Below the pieces are notes generated by a model. That model was not told the DNA's origin, did no database searches, and worked only from the letters and a program-made list of their open reading frames with translations. DNA of 64,000 nucleotides from contig MEDY01000209.1 of NCBI GenBank assembly GCA_001724265.1, positions 1 through 64,000 of the forward strand, given 5' to 3'. This document shows positions 1-9,744 of the stretch, in pieces. This stretch comes from Rhizaria sp. SCN 62-66 (Eukaryota; Rhizaria, unplaced). A program made the translations under genes and the position numbers. How positions within the stretch are numbered: the stretch's first letter is position 1; each line of letters starts with the position of its first letter.

Positions 1-228
1 CTTGATCTGCTTGGACTTGGCGATGATGTCCTCGCCGAGCGCCTGCAGGGCAGCGTCGAGCTTCTCGTCCTCGTTCAGGGGAGCGTTGGAAGGGGTGCCA
101 ATGGTCGCGACCTGCACGGGGGCACCGACGGGGACGTCAGCGAGCTGCGCCTCGATGAACGAGGGAGCCTGGGCCATGGCGAGCGCCACAAGAGCCGCAA
201 TGCAAGCGAGGATGAAGGAAAACTTCAT
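1..228 (-). CDS. Secreted protein, N-terminal part only (cut by window edge)
   Basis: The reverse strand opens with ATG at 228 and runs 76 codons without a stop to the left edge, so only the N-terminus is present. Residues 1-19 (MKFSFILACIAALVALAMA) form a clear signal peptide with a lysine, a hydrophobic core and an A-x-A type cleavage site. The mature part begins QAPSFIEAQLADVP and is polar, with an acidic stretch near residues 53-60 (NEDEKLDAA). Codon use is strongly GC-ending, like the other genes here. The product is expected to enter the secretory pathway. I do not recognise the family from this fragment. The ATG is chosen because it starts the signal peptide and AT-rich DNA lies immediately upstream. 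Confidence 0.75.
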   Translation of the reverse strand, partial: MKFSFILACIAALVALAMAQAPSFIEAQLADVPVGAPVQVATIGTPSNAPLNEDEKLDAALQALGEDIIAKSKQIK

Positions 229-953
229 TTGCCTGACACACACTGCACAGGGACAAAGAAAGAAAGCAAAGCAGACAGAGAAGGGGATGAGGTCGAAGGG
301 GAAGAGTGAGAAAGGGTCGGCAGTGCCTCTAAATTACAGTGCATGGTTTTGTGTGAATAATGTCCGCGTGGAGTATAGCGATGCAAGTCGCTGCAAATGA
401 CTGAGTTGTTCCACAGACACATTGTTCAACCGGAAATAGCCTGCCAAAGTGGGCTCACAAAGCCTCCCTCGAGGAAAGGGGGCGACGGATTGGCAGCGTC
501 AAGGCGGACCAAAGACGACTGATCAAGGCGAACCAATTAAATATCAAGCATGAGCACAGCAAATGCTCTTCATCAAACAATTCCAGAATTCCATTCGGCT
601 GCCACAAGATGCATTAGATCGCTTTTGCTATCCGCTCTATGTCTCCTCCCTCGAAGTTAGGCCGCGCTTTTTTTCGGCCCTGCCACAGCCAGCCAGCCAG
701 CCAGCCACCAGCCAGCCAATGCTCTAACTGTGAATTTTGAGCATAGACCTAACTCTGAAACCATCGTCAAGTGCCTACATATCACCGAGAATGTGGCTTT
801 ATTTACTCATAAGTATACTATCCTAACACAAAAACCTCCTCAGCTGATGTTGACTATGACTTTGACTCGCATTTCTCACCACTGACCTGATATTCATCCA
901 CTTCGCCACCAAACATATCAACTTGTAGCCTTTCGCGGCATCTTCGTTCGTGA
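229..953. other. Divergent intergenic region
   Basis: About 725 bases separate the secreted-protein gene (leftward) from the AIR9-like gene (rightward), so both promoters should lie here. It is AT-richer than the flanking exons. It holds the short AGCC repeat and no convincing coding sequence. Confidence 0.6.
685..717. repeat. AGCC tetranucleotide repeat
   Basis: A short run of about eight AGCC/CAGCC units, slightly interrupted, lies in the intergenic region about 240 bases before the AIR9-like ATG. It is a simple microsatellite with no known role. Confidence 0.8.
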
Positions 954-3233
954 ATGGCTACTGACGTTGGTTTTGACGCCAACGAGGCTGTCTCAATGGC
1001 GCTCCTGCAGGCTGAAGTCGCGCGCCTGACCGCGGAGAACGCGCAGCTGACCCTCGCCAACGCCGGTCTGTCGTCGGACCTGTTCGTCGCGCTCAAGGGC
1101 ACCGCGGTAGAGAAGGAGGCCTGGGAGGCCGAGCATCAGAAGCTGCTGCGCGCGCAGAAGCTTCAGTTTCTCGCCGACATTGCCGTGCGCCGCAAGGCCT
1201 TCGAGGACCTCAAGAACCGCTACCTGGCGTCTCTGACGGCACTCGAGGAGCTCAAGACTTCCTCTGCGGCGCGCGAGGCGGAGCTGCAGGCGAGAATCCG
1301 CGACCACGAGACCACGCTCGCCGCGCACAGCTCCCGCGGCACCGTGGACCGCATCCGCAGCGTCGCCGAGAAGCAGACCTCCGCGACCATCCAGGCCGTG
1401 ACCGGGGATGGGCTGTATCTGTACACGCGGCAGCCCGTGCAGCTCGTGCTGCGCGGGCCCATGGCCAACGAGGGCACACAGGGCCACGTGCACTGGTTCC
1501 GCTCCTCGGGCGGCTCCGTCTACACGCCCATTTACGGCGCGGGCGGCCCCGCGGCGCTGGCCGAGGGTGCGCCCACCGCGGAGACCGCCGCCGCGTTCAG
1601 CTACATTCCCTCTGTCGACGACCTGGGCTGCACGCTGCGCGCCCAGTTTGTCGACTCGGCGACGGCGGCGTGCCTGGCCTCGGAGATGGGCCCCGTGATT
1701 CCCGACAACGACCTGCTCGATGCTGCCGTCGATGCCCTCAAGCGCGCGGAGGTCGAGTACACGCTCACGGTCAACGACTCAGAACTCCTTGACGTCGTCC
1801 GCACCGCAGGCTCCTCCTCAGAGGTCGTCGAGCTCGAGAAAGACGTCGCCAAGGCCCGCATGGCCGGCGGCTACACCGGCGTGTCCGCGCAGACACTGGC
1901 CCTGGGTCGCAAGCGCATTAAGATCTGCAAGGGCCGGCGCACACACGTCAAAGTGTCGTTCGAGGAGAACCAGCTCGTGGTGGTTGAGGCGAGCCGCGAG
2001 TCGGGCACGCAGTTCACGCTCTGGGTGCAAGGCCGCGGCGGGCCCGCGCTGACGTGCGAGGCCAGCGACCGCGCGCAGCGCGACGTCGTCATCTGCGTCT
2101 TCCGCCTCTTCATGCAGATGCACGTGATGGAGCGCGACCTGACTGCGCGCGGCAAGAGCGCCCGGCAGGACTACATCGAGCGCGTGTGCAGCGCGATGGA
2201 GATGATGACGACGATGAACACGGCCACGGCCTTCCCGGCGCCTGCCTTTGTGGCCAACTCCAAGCTGCTGCTGGGTGTGCAAGACCTGCTCGCGCAGGCG
2301 GCGCAGGCCGTGCAGCTCACGGCGCCCACGGCGCACGTGCAGGCCTTGTACCTCAACGACCAGGAGCGGTTCGGCGGCATCGGACCCCAGGCCGACGCGC
2401 TGGGTTCCCCCAGCGCCGCCACTGCGCCCGACGGCAGCAACGCGGCCGGCGACGGCAACGCGGCCGGCTCACGGTCGCGTCGCGGCTCTCTCTCCGCCTC
2501 GGTCTCCCGCGCCGGCCCCCACTCGGCCACTATGGGCGCCAGCGCCAGCGCGCGGGGCCGACCCGTGGCGACGGCGACCGAGTACGCGCCGGCGGACATC
2601 GACGACATCGACAACGCGCACGGCGGCCATTGCGGCGGCGACGGCGGCGACGTGCGCGGGTTCGGCGACCTGGTGCCCAAGACGGCTGGCTGGGACTCCG
2701 ACTCTGACGACGATGGCGGCGCCAGTGCCCGGAAGGCCGCCGCGTCCAAGTCTGCCGGCGCCTCCGCCCCTGCAGCTGCTGGTGCGCGCGGCCGCGGCTC
2801 GTTCTCCCAGTCTGGCCCCTCCGCGACCAGCGCTAGCCAGTCATCGCGTCACGCCCACGGCCACGGCCACGGCGACGACGAGGAGGACGGCGCCGGCGCC
2901 CGCGCGCCCGCGATTCGCGTCACGATCAAGCCCAAGTCCGAAGCCGCGACGGCGACGGCGGCTGACCTGGCCGTGTTCAGCCTTGGCGCCAGCGCGCCCC
3001 CCGCGGCCGGCGTCCCGCTAGGCGGCGGCCGCAGGGGCCGCAAGTCGTCGGTGCTCCCGGGGCAGCAGGCCGCCGCGACGGCCGCGCTCGCGCCCACGCC
3101 CACCGCGGCCGGCAGCGCAGGCAAGGTGACGGGGCGCGCCTCGCTCAGCGTCGCGCGGCCCGCGCCCGCGGCAGCGCCGGCGCCAGTGCAGGAGGAGGAG
3201 CCTCAAGGCGGCGGCGGTGACAGCAGCGACTAA
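954..3233 (+). CDS. AIR9-like protein: coiled coil, A9-type Ig-like domain, PH-like domain
   Basis: Single-exon gene of 759 aa ending in TAA. Residues about 14-125 are a heptad-rich coiled coil (LLQAEVARLTAENAQLTLAN). Residues about 145-260 carry a W...Y.P..DD.G..L pattern (HVHWFRSSGG, FSYIPSVDDLGCTLRAQF) resembling the A9 repeats of AIR9. Residues about 320-392 (KRIKICKGRRTHVKVSFEE to VVICVFRLFMQMH) resemble the basic, PH-like C-terminal region of AIR9 proteins. Plant and kinetoplastid AIR9 proteins are microtubule- or cytoskeleton-associated. Here the leucine-rich repeats are absent and there is a single A9-like unit. The last 280 residues are Ala/Gly/Ser/Asp-rich and probably disordered. 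A cytoskeletal role is inferred. The family assignment rests on motif resemblance only. Confidence 0.6.
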   Translation: MATDVGFDANEAVSMALLQAEVARLTAENAQLTLANAGLSSDLFVALKGTAVEKEAWEAEHQKLLRAQKLQFLADIAVRRKAFEDLKNRYLASLTALEELKTSSAAREAELQARIRDHETTLAAHSSRGTVDRIRSVAEKQTSATIQAVTGDGLYLYTRQPVQLVLRGPMANEGTQGHVHWFRSSGGSVYTPIYGAGGPAALAEGAPTAETAAAFSYIPSVDDLGCTLRAQFVDSATAACLASEMGPVIPDNDLLDAAVDALKRAEVEYTLTVNDSELLDVVRTAGSSSEVVELEKDVAKARMAGGYTGVSAQTLALGRKRIKICKGRRTHVKVSFEENQLVVVEASRESGTQFTLWVQGRGGPALTCEASDRAQRDVVICVFRLFMQMHVMERDLTARGKSARQDYIERVCSAMEMMTTMNTATAFPAPAFVANSKLLLGVQDLLAQAAQAVQLTAPTAHVQALYLNDQERFGGIGPQADALGSPSAATAPDGSNAAGDGNAAGSRSRRGSLSASVSRAGPHSATMGASASARGRPVATATEYAPADIDDIDNAHGGHCGGDGGDVRGFGDLVPKTAGWDSDSDDDGGASARKAAASKSAGASAPAAAGARGRGSFSQSGPSATSASQSSRHAHGHGHGDDEEDGAGARAPAIRVTIKPKSEAATATAADLAVFSLGASAPPAAGVPLGGGRRGRKSSVLPGQQAAATAALAPTPTAAGSAGKVTGRASLSVARPAPAAAPAPVQEEEPQGGGGDSSD

Positions 3234-3487
3234 TTATTGTTTGCCCTTACAGATAAATGTGAAGTTATATGTACAATAGCTCTCTATCTTTGTAATACAC
3301 AAATTTCGTATTCGTCTGACTTTGTTGTGCGTGTAAAATGTATTTTCTTGTAAGATGGTCTGCAGTGACTGGAACGTTCCGAAAAAATCATGAGGAGGCA
3401 ACGAATCGAAAGCGAGCGACGTGTGACGAGGCAAGGGGTGAGCGGGCGAACTTTGACTTCACCCACGTTGGGGAATCAGTGTCAACT

Positions 3488-4292
3488 ATGGCTGATTTTG
3501 GCGAGGTACGTTTGTACACTTTGAGATCTATCTATCCTATTTTTCGCATTGCCTCCCATGCCCACTGAAGTGTCTACCAGGTCCCAGATATACTCGCTTC
3601 CTCGACAGTGTTCCTCTGTACTCTTCAGCTCTCCATATCTGTCATCAGCGTCATACGCCAATCTCTCGACGACCGTTAACCTTATGTTTCATGCACCCCA
3701 CTTGCCTTGATATCTTGCCCCGCTATGTAATCTTCAGCTCGTGCTCGTGCTCGGTGACATCCATATCCCTTCGCGCAAGGCCGAGATGCCCCCTGAGTTC
3801 AAGGACCTCCTTGCTCCCGGAAAGATGCAGCACGTTCTCTGCACCGGCAACCTCGTCTCCAAGCCCATCGAGGACTACCTTCGCACCCTCGCGCCCTCGG
3901 TCCACATTGTCAAGGGCGATCAGGACTCTGCCGCGAGCTTCGCCGACCTCCCCGAGCACAAGGTCGTCAAGATCGGCGAGTTCCGCATCGGCCTCTGCCA
4001 CGGCCACCAGCTGCTGCCCTGGGGCGACCCGGAGTCGCTGGCCAACCTCCAGCGCCAGCTCGACGTCGACATCCTTGTCACGGGCCATACGCACCAGAAC
4101 GATGTCTACGAGTACGGCAACACGTACCTCGTGAACCCCGGCTCCATCACCGGCGCCTACTCCGCCTTCCGCTCTGAGCTCACGCCCTCGTTCGTGCTCA
4201 TGGCCATTAAGGGCTCCAAGGTCGTCACGTACGTCTACGAGCTCAAGGATGGCGAGGTCAGCGTCTCCAAGTCCAGCTTCACCAAGAAGTAA
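3488..4292 (+). CDS. VPS29: VPS29, shared scaffold subunit of retromer and retriever
   Basis: Two exons, 3488-3505 and 3738-4292, give 190 aa ending in TAA. The 232-base intron starts GTACGT and ends TTCAG, phase 0. Only six residues (MADFGE) precede the conserved core LVLVLGDIHIPSR, so the start is split as in many VPS29 genes. The metallophosphoesterase-like fold is recognisable throughout: GDIHIP, LCTGNL, VKGDQD, CHGHQLLPWGD, VTGHTH, VNPGSITGAYS. VPS29 is a catalytically inactive phosphoesterase fold that binds VPS35 in retromer and VPS35L in retriever, both of which recycle cargo from endosomes. Length and sequence are ordinary for the family. VPS35L lies about 28 kb away in the same window. 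Confidence 0.96.
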
Positions 4293-4709
4293 GTGCACAA
4301 CAACTGGTTAACAAACACTCTCTCTCTATCCATGGCAACGTTGTCTTGTTGACGACTGGATACTAATACTACGTAGTTTCGGCAAATGATGATAATAATA
4401 CTACTTACTATAGTCATACTAAAAATAACAAAACCAAAAACAAACAAATTCACCAACACTCAAACAAACGCGTTGCTTTGGACGAAATACTCCGAGCAGC
4501 AAACACGAATACAAAGTTGAATACAAAGCTCACAATCTCAAAAAAATATCGATCTTCTGTATTCCACAATACATGTAAACATAAACACTCGTATAGTATA
4601 GTATGCCAACTCCTATAGCAATCACATTTGTTCACTAAGTCTCTAGGTATGTACATTTTTACACTGTCGATCACTTCTCGACAGGCATCTTCACATCTGA
4701 TCACCACCG
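4293..4709. other. Convergent intergenic region
   Basis: About 420 AT-rich bases lie between the VPS29 stop and the distal TAA of the MINDY gene. They should hold both 3' UTRs. No gene is visible. Confidence 0.6.
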
Positions 4710-7700
4710 TTACATCACGGTGCAGCCCTTGTTCTGCCGCTTGGATGACTCGTAATCCGCCTTGGCGCGGAGTTGCTCCCGCTGCCGCCGCTCCCGCTCC
4801 TGTTGCTCGCGATCCTGGCGCCCCATCACCGTGCGCGCGGACTGGGGTCCGCCCGGCGGCGGTTGGGAGCCTCGAGCCGCCGCCGACTGCTGCTGCTGGG
4901 ACTGAGGGGTCGGATAGAGGGACTGGGAGCGCTGGACAGCAGGGGCTGGTCTCCGCTGCTGCTGCTGTTGCTGCTGTTGTTGCTGCGGTTGTTGCTGTTG
5001 TTGCTGAGGCTGCAGCCGGGGTTGCTGCTGCTGCTGCTGCGGCGGCGGCGGCTGCTGCTGCTGCTGCCACTGTTGTTGCTGCTGGTGGTGCTGCTGTTGC
5101 AGCTGATAATGCTCGGGGCCAACTCCCGACAGCTACAGCGGCAGACTCAGCGACTCCTCGTAGCTCGGCGGCGGCGGTAAGTGCTCGTGGAGGTTGCTGC
5201 CATCGCCACCAGCAGCGGCGGCAGCAGGGGCAAATGCGGCACCGCTGCCGTTAGCGATGTATGCGGCACTGCTCACGGTCGCGTACTAGGCCTGCATCTC
5301 GCTCGCACTCGCAAAGCCATCGTTGTTGTTGTGGTTGTTGCTGTAGACGCTGCCGCTGACACTCATCACGCTCATACTCCCCGCGCCATCATAGAACGCA
5401 GGCGGCTGCTGCTGTTGATTAGAGCCGACCGAGCTCGCGTGCACATACGACGGGGGCACTGCGTATGCCTGGCTGTTATATTGCGACTGCGCCTGGAGGT
5501 TCTGGTGGTACTGGTTCACGCTCGCCACACTCACACCAGACTGCTGCTGTTGCTGCCGCTGCTGTTGTTGCTGATACTGTTGCTGTTGCTGTTGCTGGTA
5601 CTGCTGCTGCTGCTGTCGCTGCTGGCACTGCTGGTGCGGTCGTTGCGAGTGCGCCTGCGCCTGAGTGCCATTGATCGCCTTGTGCTTCTCCCAGTCCCCG
5701 CGCCGCTGCTGCTGCACCTCGGTGATCTTGCCCCGGATCAACTGCGCGTGCTCGCGGCGGGACACCGTCGAGCCCGGCAGAGCGCGGCGCGCGCCCGCTT
5801 GCTCCGCCTCAGCGGCCGCAGCGGCCTGGGCGGGAGTCACGGTCACCAACTGCGCCTGCTGCGACTACTGCAGAGACGGAGACTGCTGCAGAGACTGAGA
5901 CTGCGGCTGTGACGGAGACGGTGACTGCGGCTGCGGCATGGACAAGGACGATGCGGGCACTGAGTTGTTGCGCATATTGTGATTGTTATTGTTGTTGTTG
6001 AAATTGTTGTTGCTCATATTATTATGATTGTTGTTAATGTTGTTGTTGTTATTGTTGTTGTTCGAGGCGCGTGCGCGCTCCATACTGCGCGACTCGAGCT
6101 CCGCTGCGGCCCTCGCAGCCTCGGCCTCGGCCTCTTCAGTGGGCGCAGCGGCCGAGTCGCCCATCAGGTACGCCGGGTAGAACGTACCGTCGCCGTCGCC
6201 TACGCCCTCCCACACGATGAGCTTGTCGATCGTTGGACGGGTGAACGGGGGCTCAGACTTGACGCCGGGACCCTGAGACTGCGAGCTGGCGCCGCCCGTA
6301 TTGTTGATGTTGAGGAACCCCATCTGCGCCGTCGTCAGCGCCTCCTCGGGAGCCTGCGACGTGGCCATGGCCTCGCTGGTGACGAGCGCGTAGAGGACGC
6401 CGCCGACCTTGTAGATGACGGAGAAGTGGTTGTTGCGGAACAACACTGCCAGCCCGCGCTCGGGAACGGTGCGCGTGAGCGTGCGTACGCCGTGCGGAGT
6501 CCACTGTTGCGGGTGATCCTCCAGAAACAAAGCCGCCGCCGTGGTCTCGAGGTCGCGCTGGAGGGCAACCTCACGGTCCCGCTGCTGCTGCTGCTGCTGC
6601 TCCCTCTGCTCACGGTCACTCTCACTCTGCTCTTGAGCTTTCTGCTGTGCTTGCTCCGGCTCCTGTTGGTCGGGCTCGTCGTGCTTCTGCTCCGGGTTCG
6701 CGTCCGTCTTGATTGAAAGCTTGTTGCGGTCGCTGCTGTTGTAGTCGATGTCTTCCCAGAAAGTCGGCGTCACCGGTTCGTCGTTGCTATTGCAATCGTT
6801 CGCAGCGTTGTCGTTGTTGTCCTCAGGGGAAGGAGCGACGCCATGCTCACGCATCGTGTTCGGCGAAAACGGGTCACAGCCGGCGAAGGGGTCTTCCTCT
6901 TCCTCACCAGACTTGTTACTACTCGTAATCGTATTCGTATTGGCACTTGCGGCAGCACCACTCTGCATCGTTGAGGTCGCCGCCATGAAGAAGTGCGCGT
7001 TGTCGTTGTTGTGGATCACCGCGGTCGGGTTGTTAATCACCGCGGCGAGCGACCGGGGCGACACCGCCATCGCCAGCGCCTGCTGCTGCTGTTGCTGCTG
7101 CCGTTGACCCGGGGGCAGAAGGGACTGTGACGCGCCGCCGGTCTGGGAGCCCGGCAGCGGTGGCGGGGGCGGAGACGCGTCCAGGAAGATCCCGCTGGCG
7201 GCCAGCACCATTCTGTCGTAGGTGAGGCCGCTGATGACGTCCACGAAGGGGTCGTCGGGGCTGGGCAGCCATGCGTGGAGCAGCGGCACGCCGCACAGCG
7301 CGAAGAGCGCCAGCGCGGGCGTGTCGTCGAAGGCCGCGACGTCGGTGAAGCGGACATTGATGTCCAGGCCGGCGTGCAGAGTGGGCAGCACGGACATGGC
7401 GCGCGAGAGGACCAGGGCGAAGACAGGCTCGGCGGCGGCGCGCGCGGCGTGAGTGCGGCGCAGGTAGTCGGACACGACCTCGACCAGCGTCGCGCCCGAG
7501 AGGCGGTCCGCGCTGCCGTCCCGCGCGGCCGCGGCGCGCACGACAGGGTTGTCGCCGCGCAGAGACACGAGGCCGCGCAGTGATAGGTGGTTGACGAGCG
7601 CGATGAGCGGACATGGCCCGCCCACTGTCTGCATGCAGATCGTGTGGTAAGACCCGCGGAAATAGACGAGCTTGGTGCGGTACAGAGACGCCGCAGTAGG

Positions 7701-7727
7701 GCCCTGGTCAGCGAACGCGGAGGACAT
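4710..7727 (-). CDS. MINDY-family deubiquitinase with three in-frame TAG codons and a CaaX end
   Basis: One exon from ATG 7727 to TAA 4712-4710, 1,005 residues if TAG is read as an amino acid. MINDY enzymes trim K48-linked polyubiquitin. The catalytic Cys39 sits in QTVGGPCPL (usual NGPCPL, here Gly for Asn) and the catalytic His near residue 433 in FRNNHFSVIYK. Other landmarks are LDINVRFTDV, LLHAWLPSPDDP and the acidic LIVWEGVGDGDG block. A Gln/Asn-rich insert splits the domain. The frame meets TAG at 5867-5865, 5288-5286 and 5135-5133 but stays open for about 385 codons, mostly Gln-rich. It ends KRQNKGCTVM, a CaaX prenylation box like the one closing human MINDY1 (CILL). Under the standard code the protein would stop at 620 aa without the CaaX. 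Confidence 0.9.
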
Positions 7728-9209
7728 CTACGCGGTGTGCGGCGCCAGGGTAGGCGGTGAGAGAGGAAGTGACGCTGGAGAGGTTGAGGCTGTTGTTGCG
7801 TCGCTTGTCACTGCAAAACACTGCACTGGCTGGGTGGCGGGTTTTGCGGCTATGAAGCGGGAAAAGGTTTGTGTCGTTTAGCTAAACTGCGTTATGGGCC
7901 AAAAAAACGATGTTAGCCCAAGAAATGGCGCAAGTAAAAGGACAAACGAGGGAAACGTGGATGTTAGTGGGCGTGGATGGGGCTGGCGAGTGCAACGGAG
8001 TCGGGGTGGTTGCATTCACTCCTCGAGTCAAGTCGACGTAGTTCACTGAAGCTACTGTGGTTACTAAATGTTCTTTGTAAGCTCGGAAACAATGCAATAT
8101 AACACTAACTCTTCTTTTAAGACAATATACATGTGTCTCGTTTCGCTTAACGGTCAAACTGGTCCCCAGCACATCCCGGAAGATATCTCGATCGAGACGA
8201 AGATTGAATGGGTCGCGAAACTCGTTTGTGGTGGGTTTCAAATGTTTTAAAATGCCTCACCAGTATTTTGCATATCTGGCCTATACGTGCACAGCACTTC
8301 AAACCACATAGTATGCCTGTTATTTTAATAATATAACTGCTGTTTTTCTGAAAGATTTGAAGATAGCAGTCTCTCTATGCTGTAATTAACTTGTTTGAAT
8401 GGCCGTCACGCAGATATGACCATGATGCTTCGACATAGTTCAAGTCTGACAGCACAGGTTCAAAGGGTATCAATGCGATCGCGCTTGTGTCAGTATTTTT
8501 ATAGCCGATGATATGTGGCTGGGCAGTCTGGTAACAGTTTGCAACAATCGGACGTAGGCACGCTTCAACACAAGTATGCGTAACAGAAACTTGGTGTTTC
8601 CAACTCTGGGCACAGCTGGTGGGCGCATTTAGCAGCCACAAAACATAAAACGCTGGCACCGTATAGTAAAACCTGTTTTAAATGTACGTGTATGCCCACA
8701 TCACTATACGCATTGATCATACAGCTTGGTGTAAGCCGATGCACCATCTCAAGTTGGCACGGACCTTGATAAAGATTCATGAGAATAGCTCATTCTAATA
8801 TCACATTTTAGAAATTATATCTGTGTCTACATATGTAAACCATAATAAACAGGAAGTTTGCGCAGTTTGGTCTGAATTTAACAACATTAATGTCTCCATG
8901 TCACTTGTTTTGTGTTTTCGCAAGCGTGTTGACGAATGGCGTGACTGCAGCGGCCAGGTGGACGCGAAACAGCTCGGCTGACGCACTCCTTTTTGCAAGT
9001 TAGTGTTAGCCCTTCTTGGCCGTTGCAATAACATATCGTGGGTATTTATAGACGTATTGTGTATTACTTTATGTTGTATTCTTTTGATATACTGTAAATC
9101 GTGCGTCTTCGTCTTCAGCGCACTCATTTTCTTCGTCCGCACCCGACTCATATCTCGCACTCGTTGGCCAACCTTTACACGTGCCCAATGTGTGTTGTTC
9201 AGAAGAGCA
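7728..9209. other. Divergent intergenic region, MINDY and BiP
   Basis: About 1.5 kb of AT-rich DNA lies between two genes that read away from each other. A TATA-like TATTTATA lies at about 9043-9050, roughly 160 bases before the BiP ATG. Only short, AT-rich frames occur, without the GC-ending codon bias of genes here, so I call no gene. Confidence 0.5.
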
Positions 9210-9713
9210 ATGAAGCTTCTGCTTACTCTGCTCGTCTCGCTGCTTGCCGTGCTTACCGCGGCGGCCCGTCTCGAAGGCCCCACGATCGGCATCGACCTCG
9301 GCACGACGTACTCGTGCGTGGCAACCTACCAGAAGGGCCGCGTCGAGGTCATCACCAACGAGCAGGGCAACCGTATCACGCCCTCCGTCATGGCGTGGAC
9401 CGACGAGGGCGAGCGCCTTATCGGCGACTCTGCCAAGAACCAGGCCGCGAGCAACCCGCACAACACGGTGTTTGATGTCAAGCGTTTCATCGGCCGCCGC
9501 TTCAGCGAGAAGTCCGTCCAGTCCGACATGAAGCACTTCCCCTTCACGCTCAAGGGCAAGAACGACAACCCGTTCGTGCACGTTTCCGAGGGCGGCAAGG
9601 ACAAGTCCTACGCGCCCGAGGAGCTCTCCGCGATGGTTCTCTCCAAGATGAAGGAGATTGCGGAGAAGTTCGTCGGTGACAAGGTCGTCAACGCCGTCGT
9701 CACGGTGCCCGCC

Positions 9714-9744
<31 letters not shown>

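Noticed and set aside
8415-8520. Box C/D snoRNA-like arrangement of ATGATG and CTGA
   Set aside because: The boxes are imperfect, there is no closing stem, and AT-rich DNA produces such words by chance.
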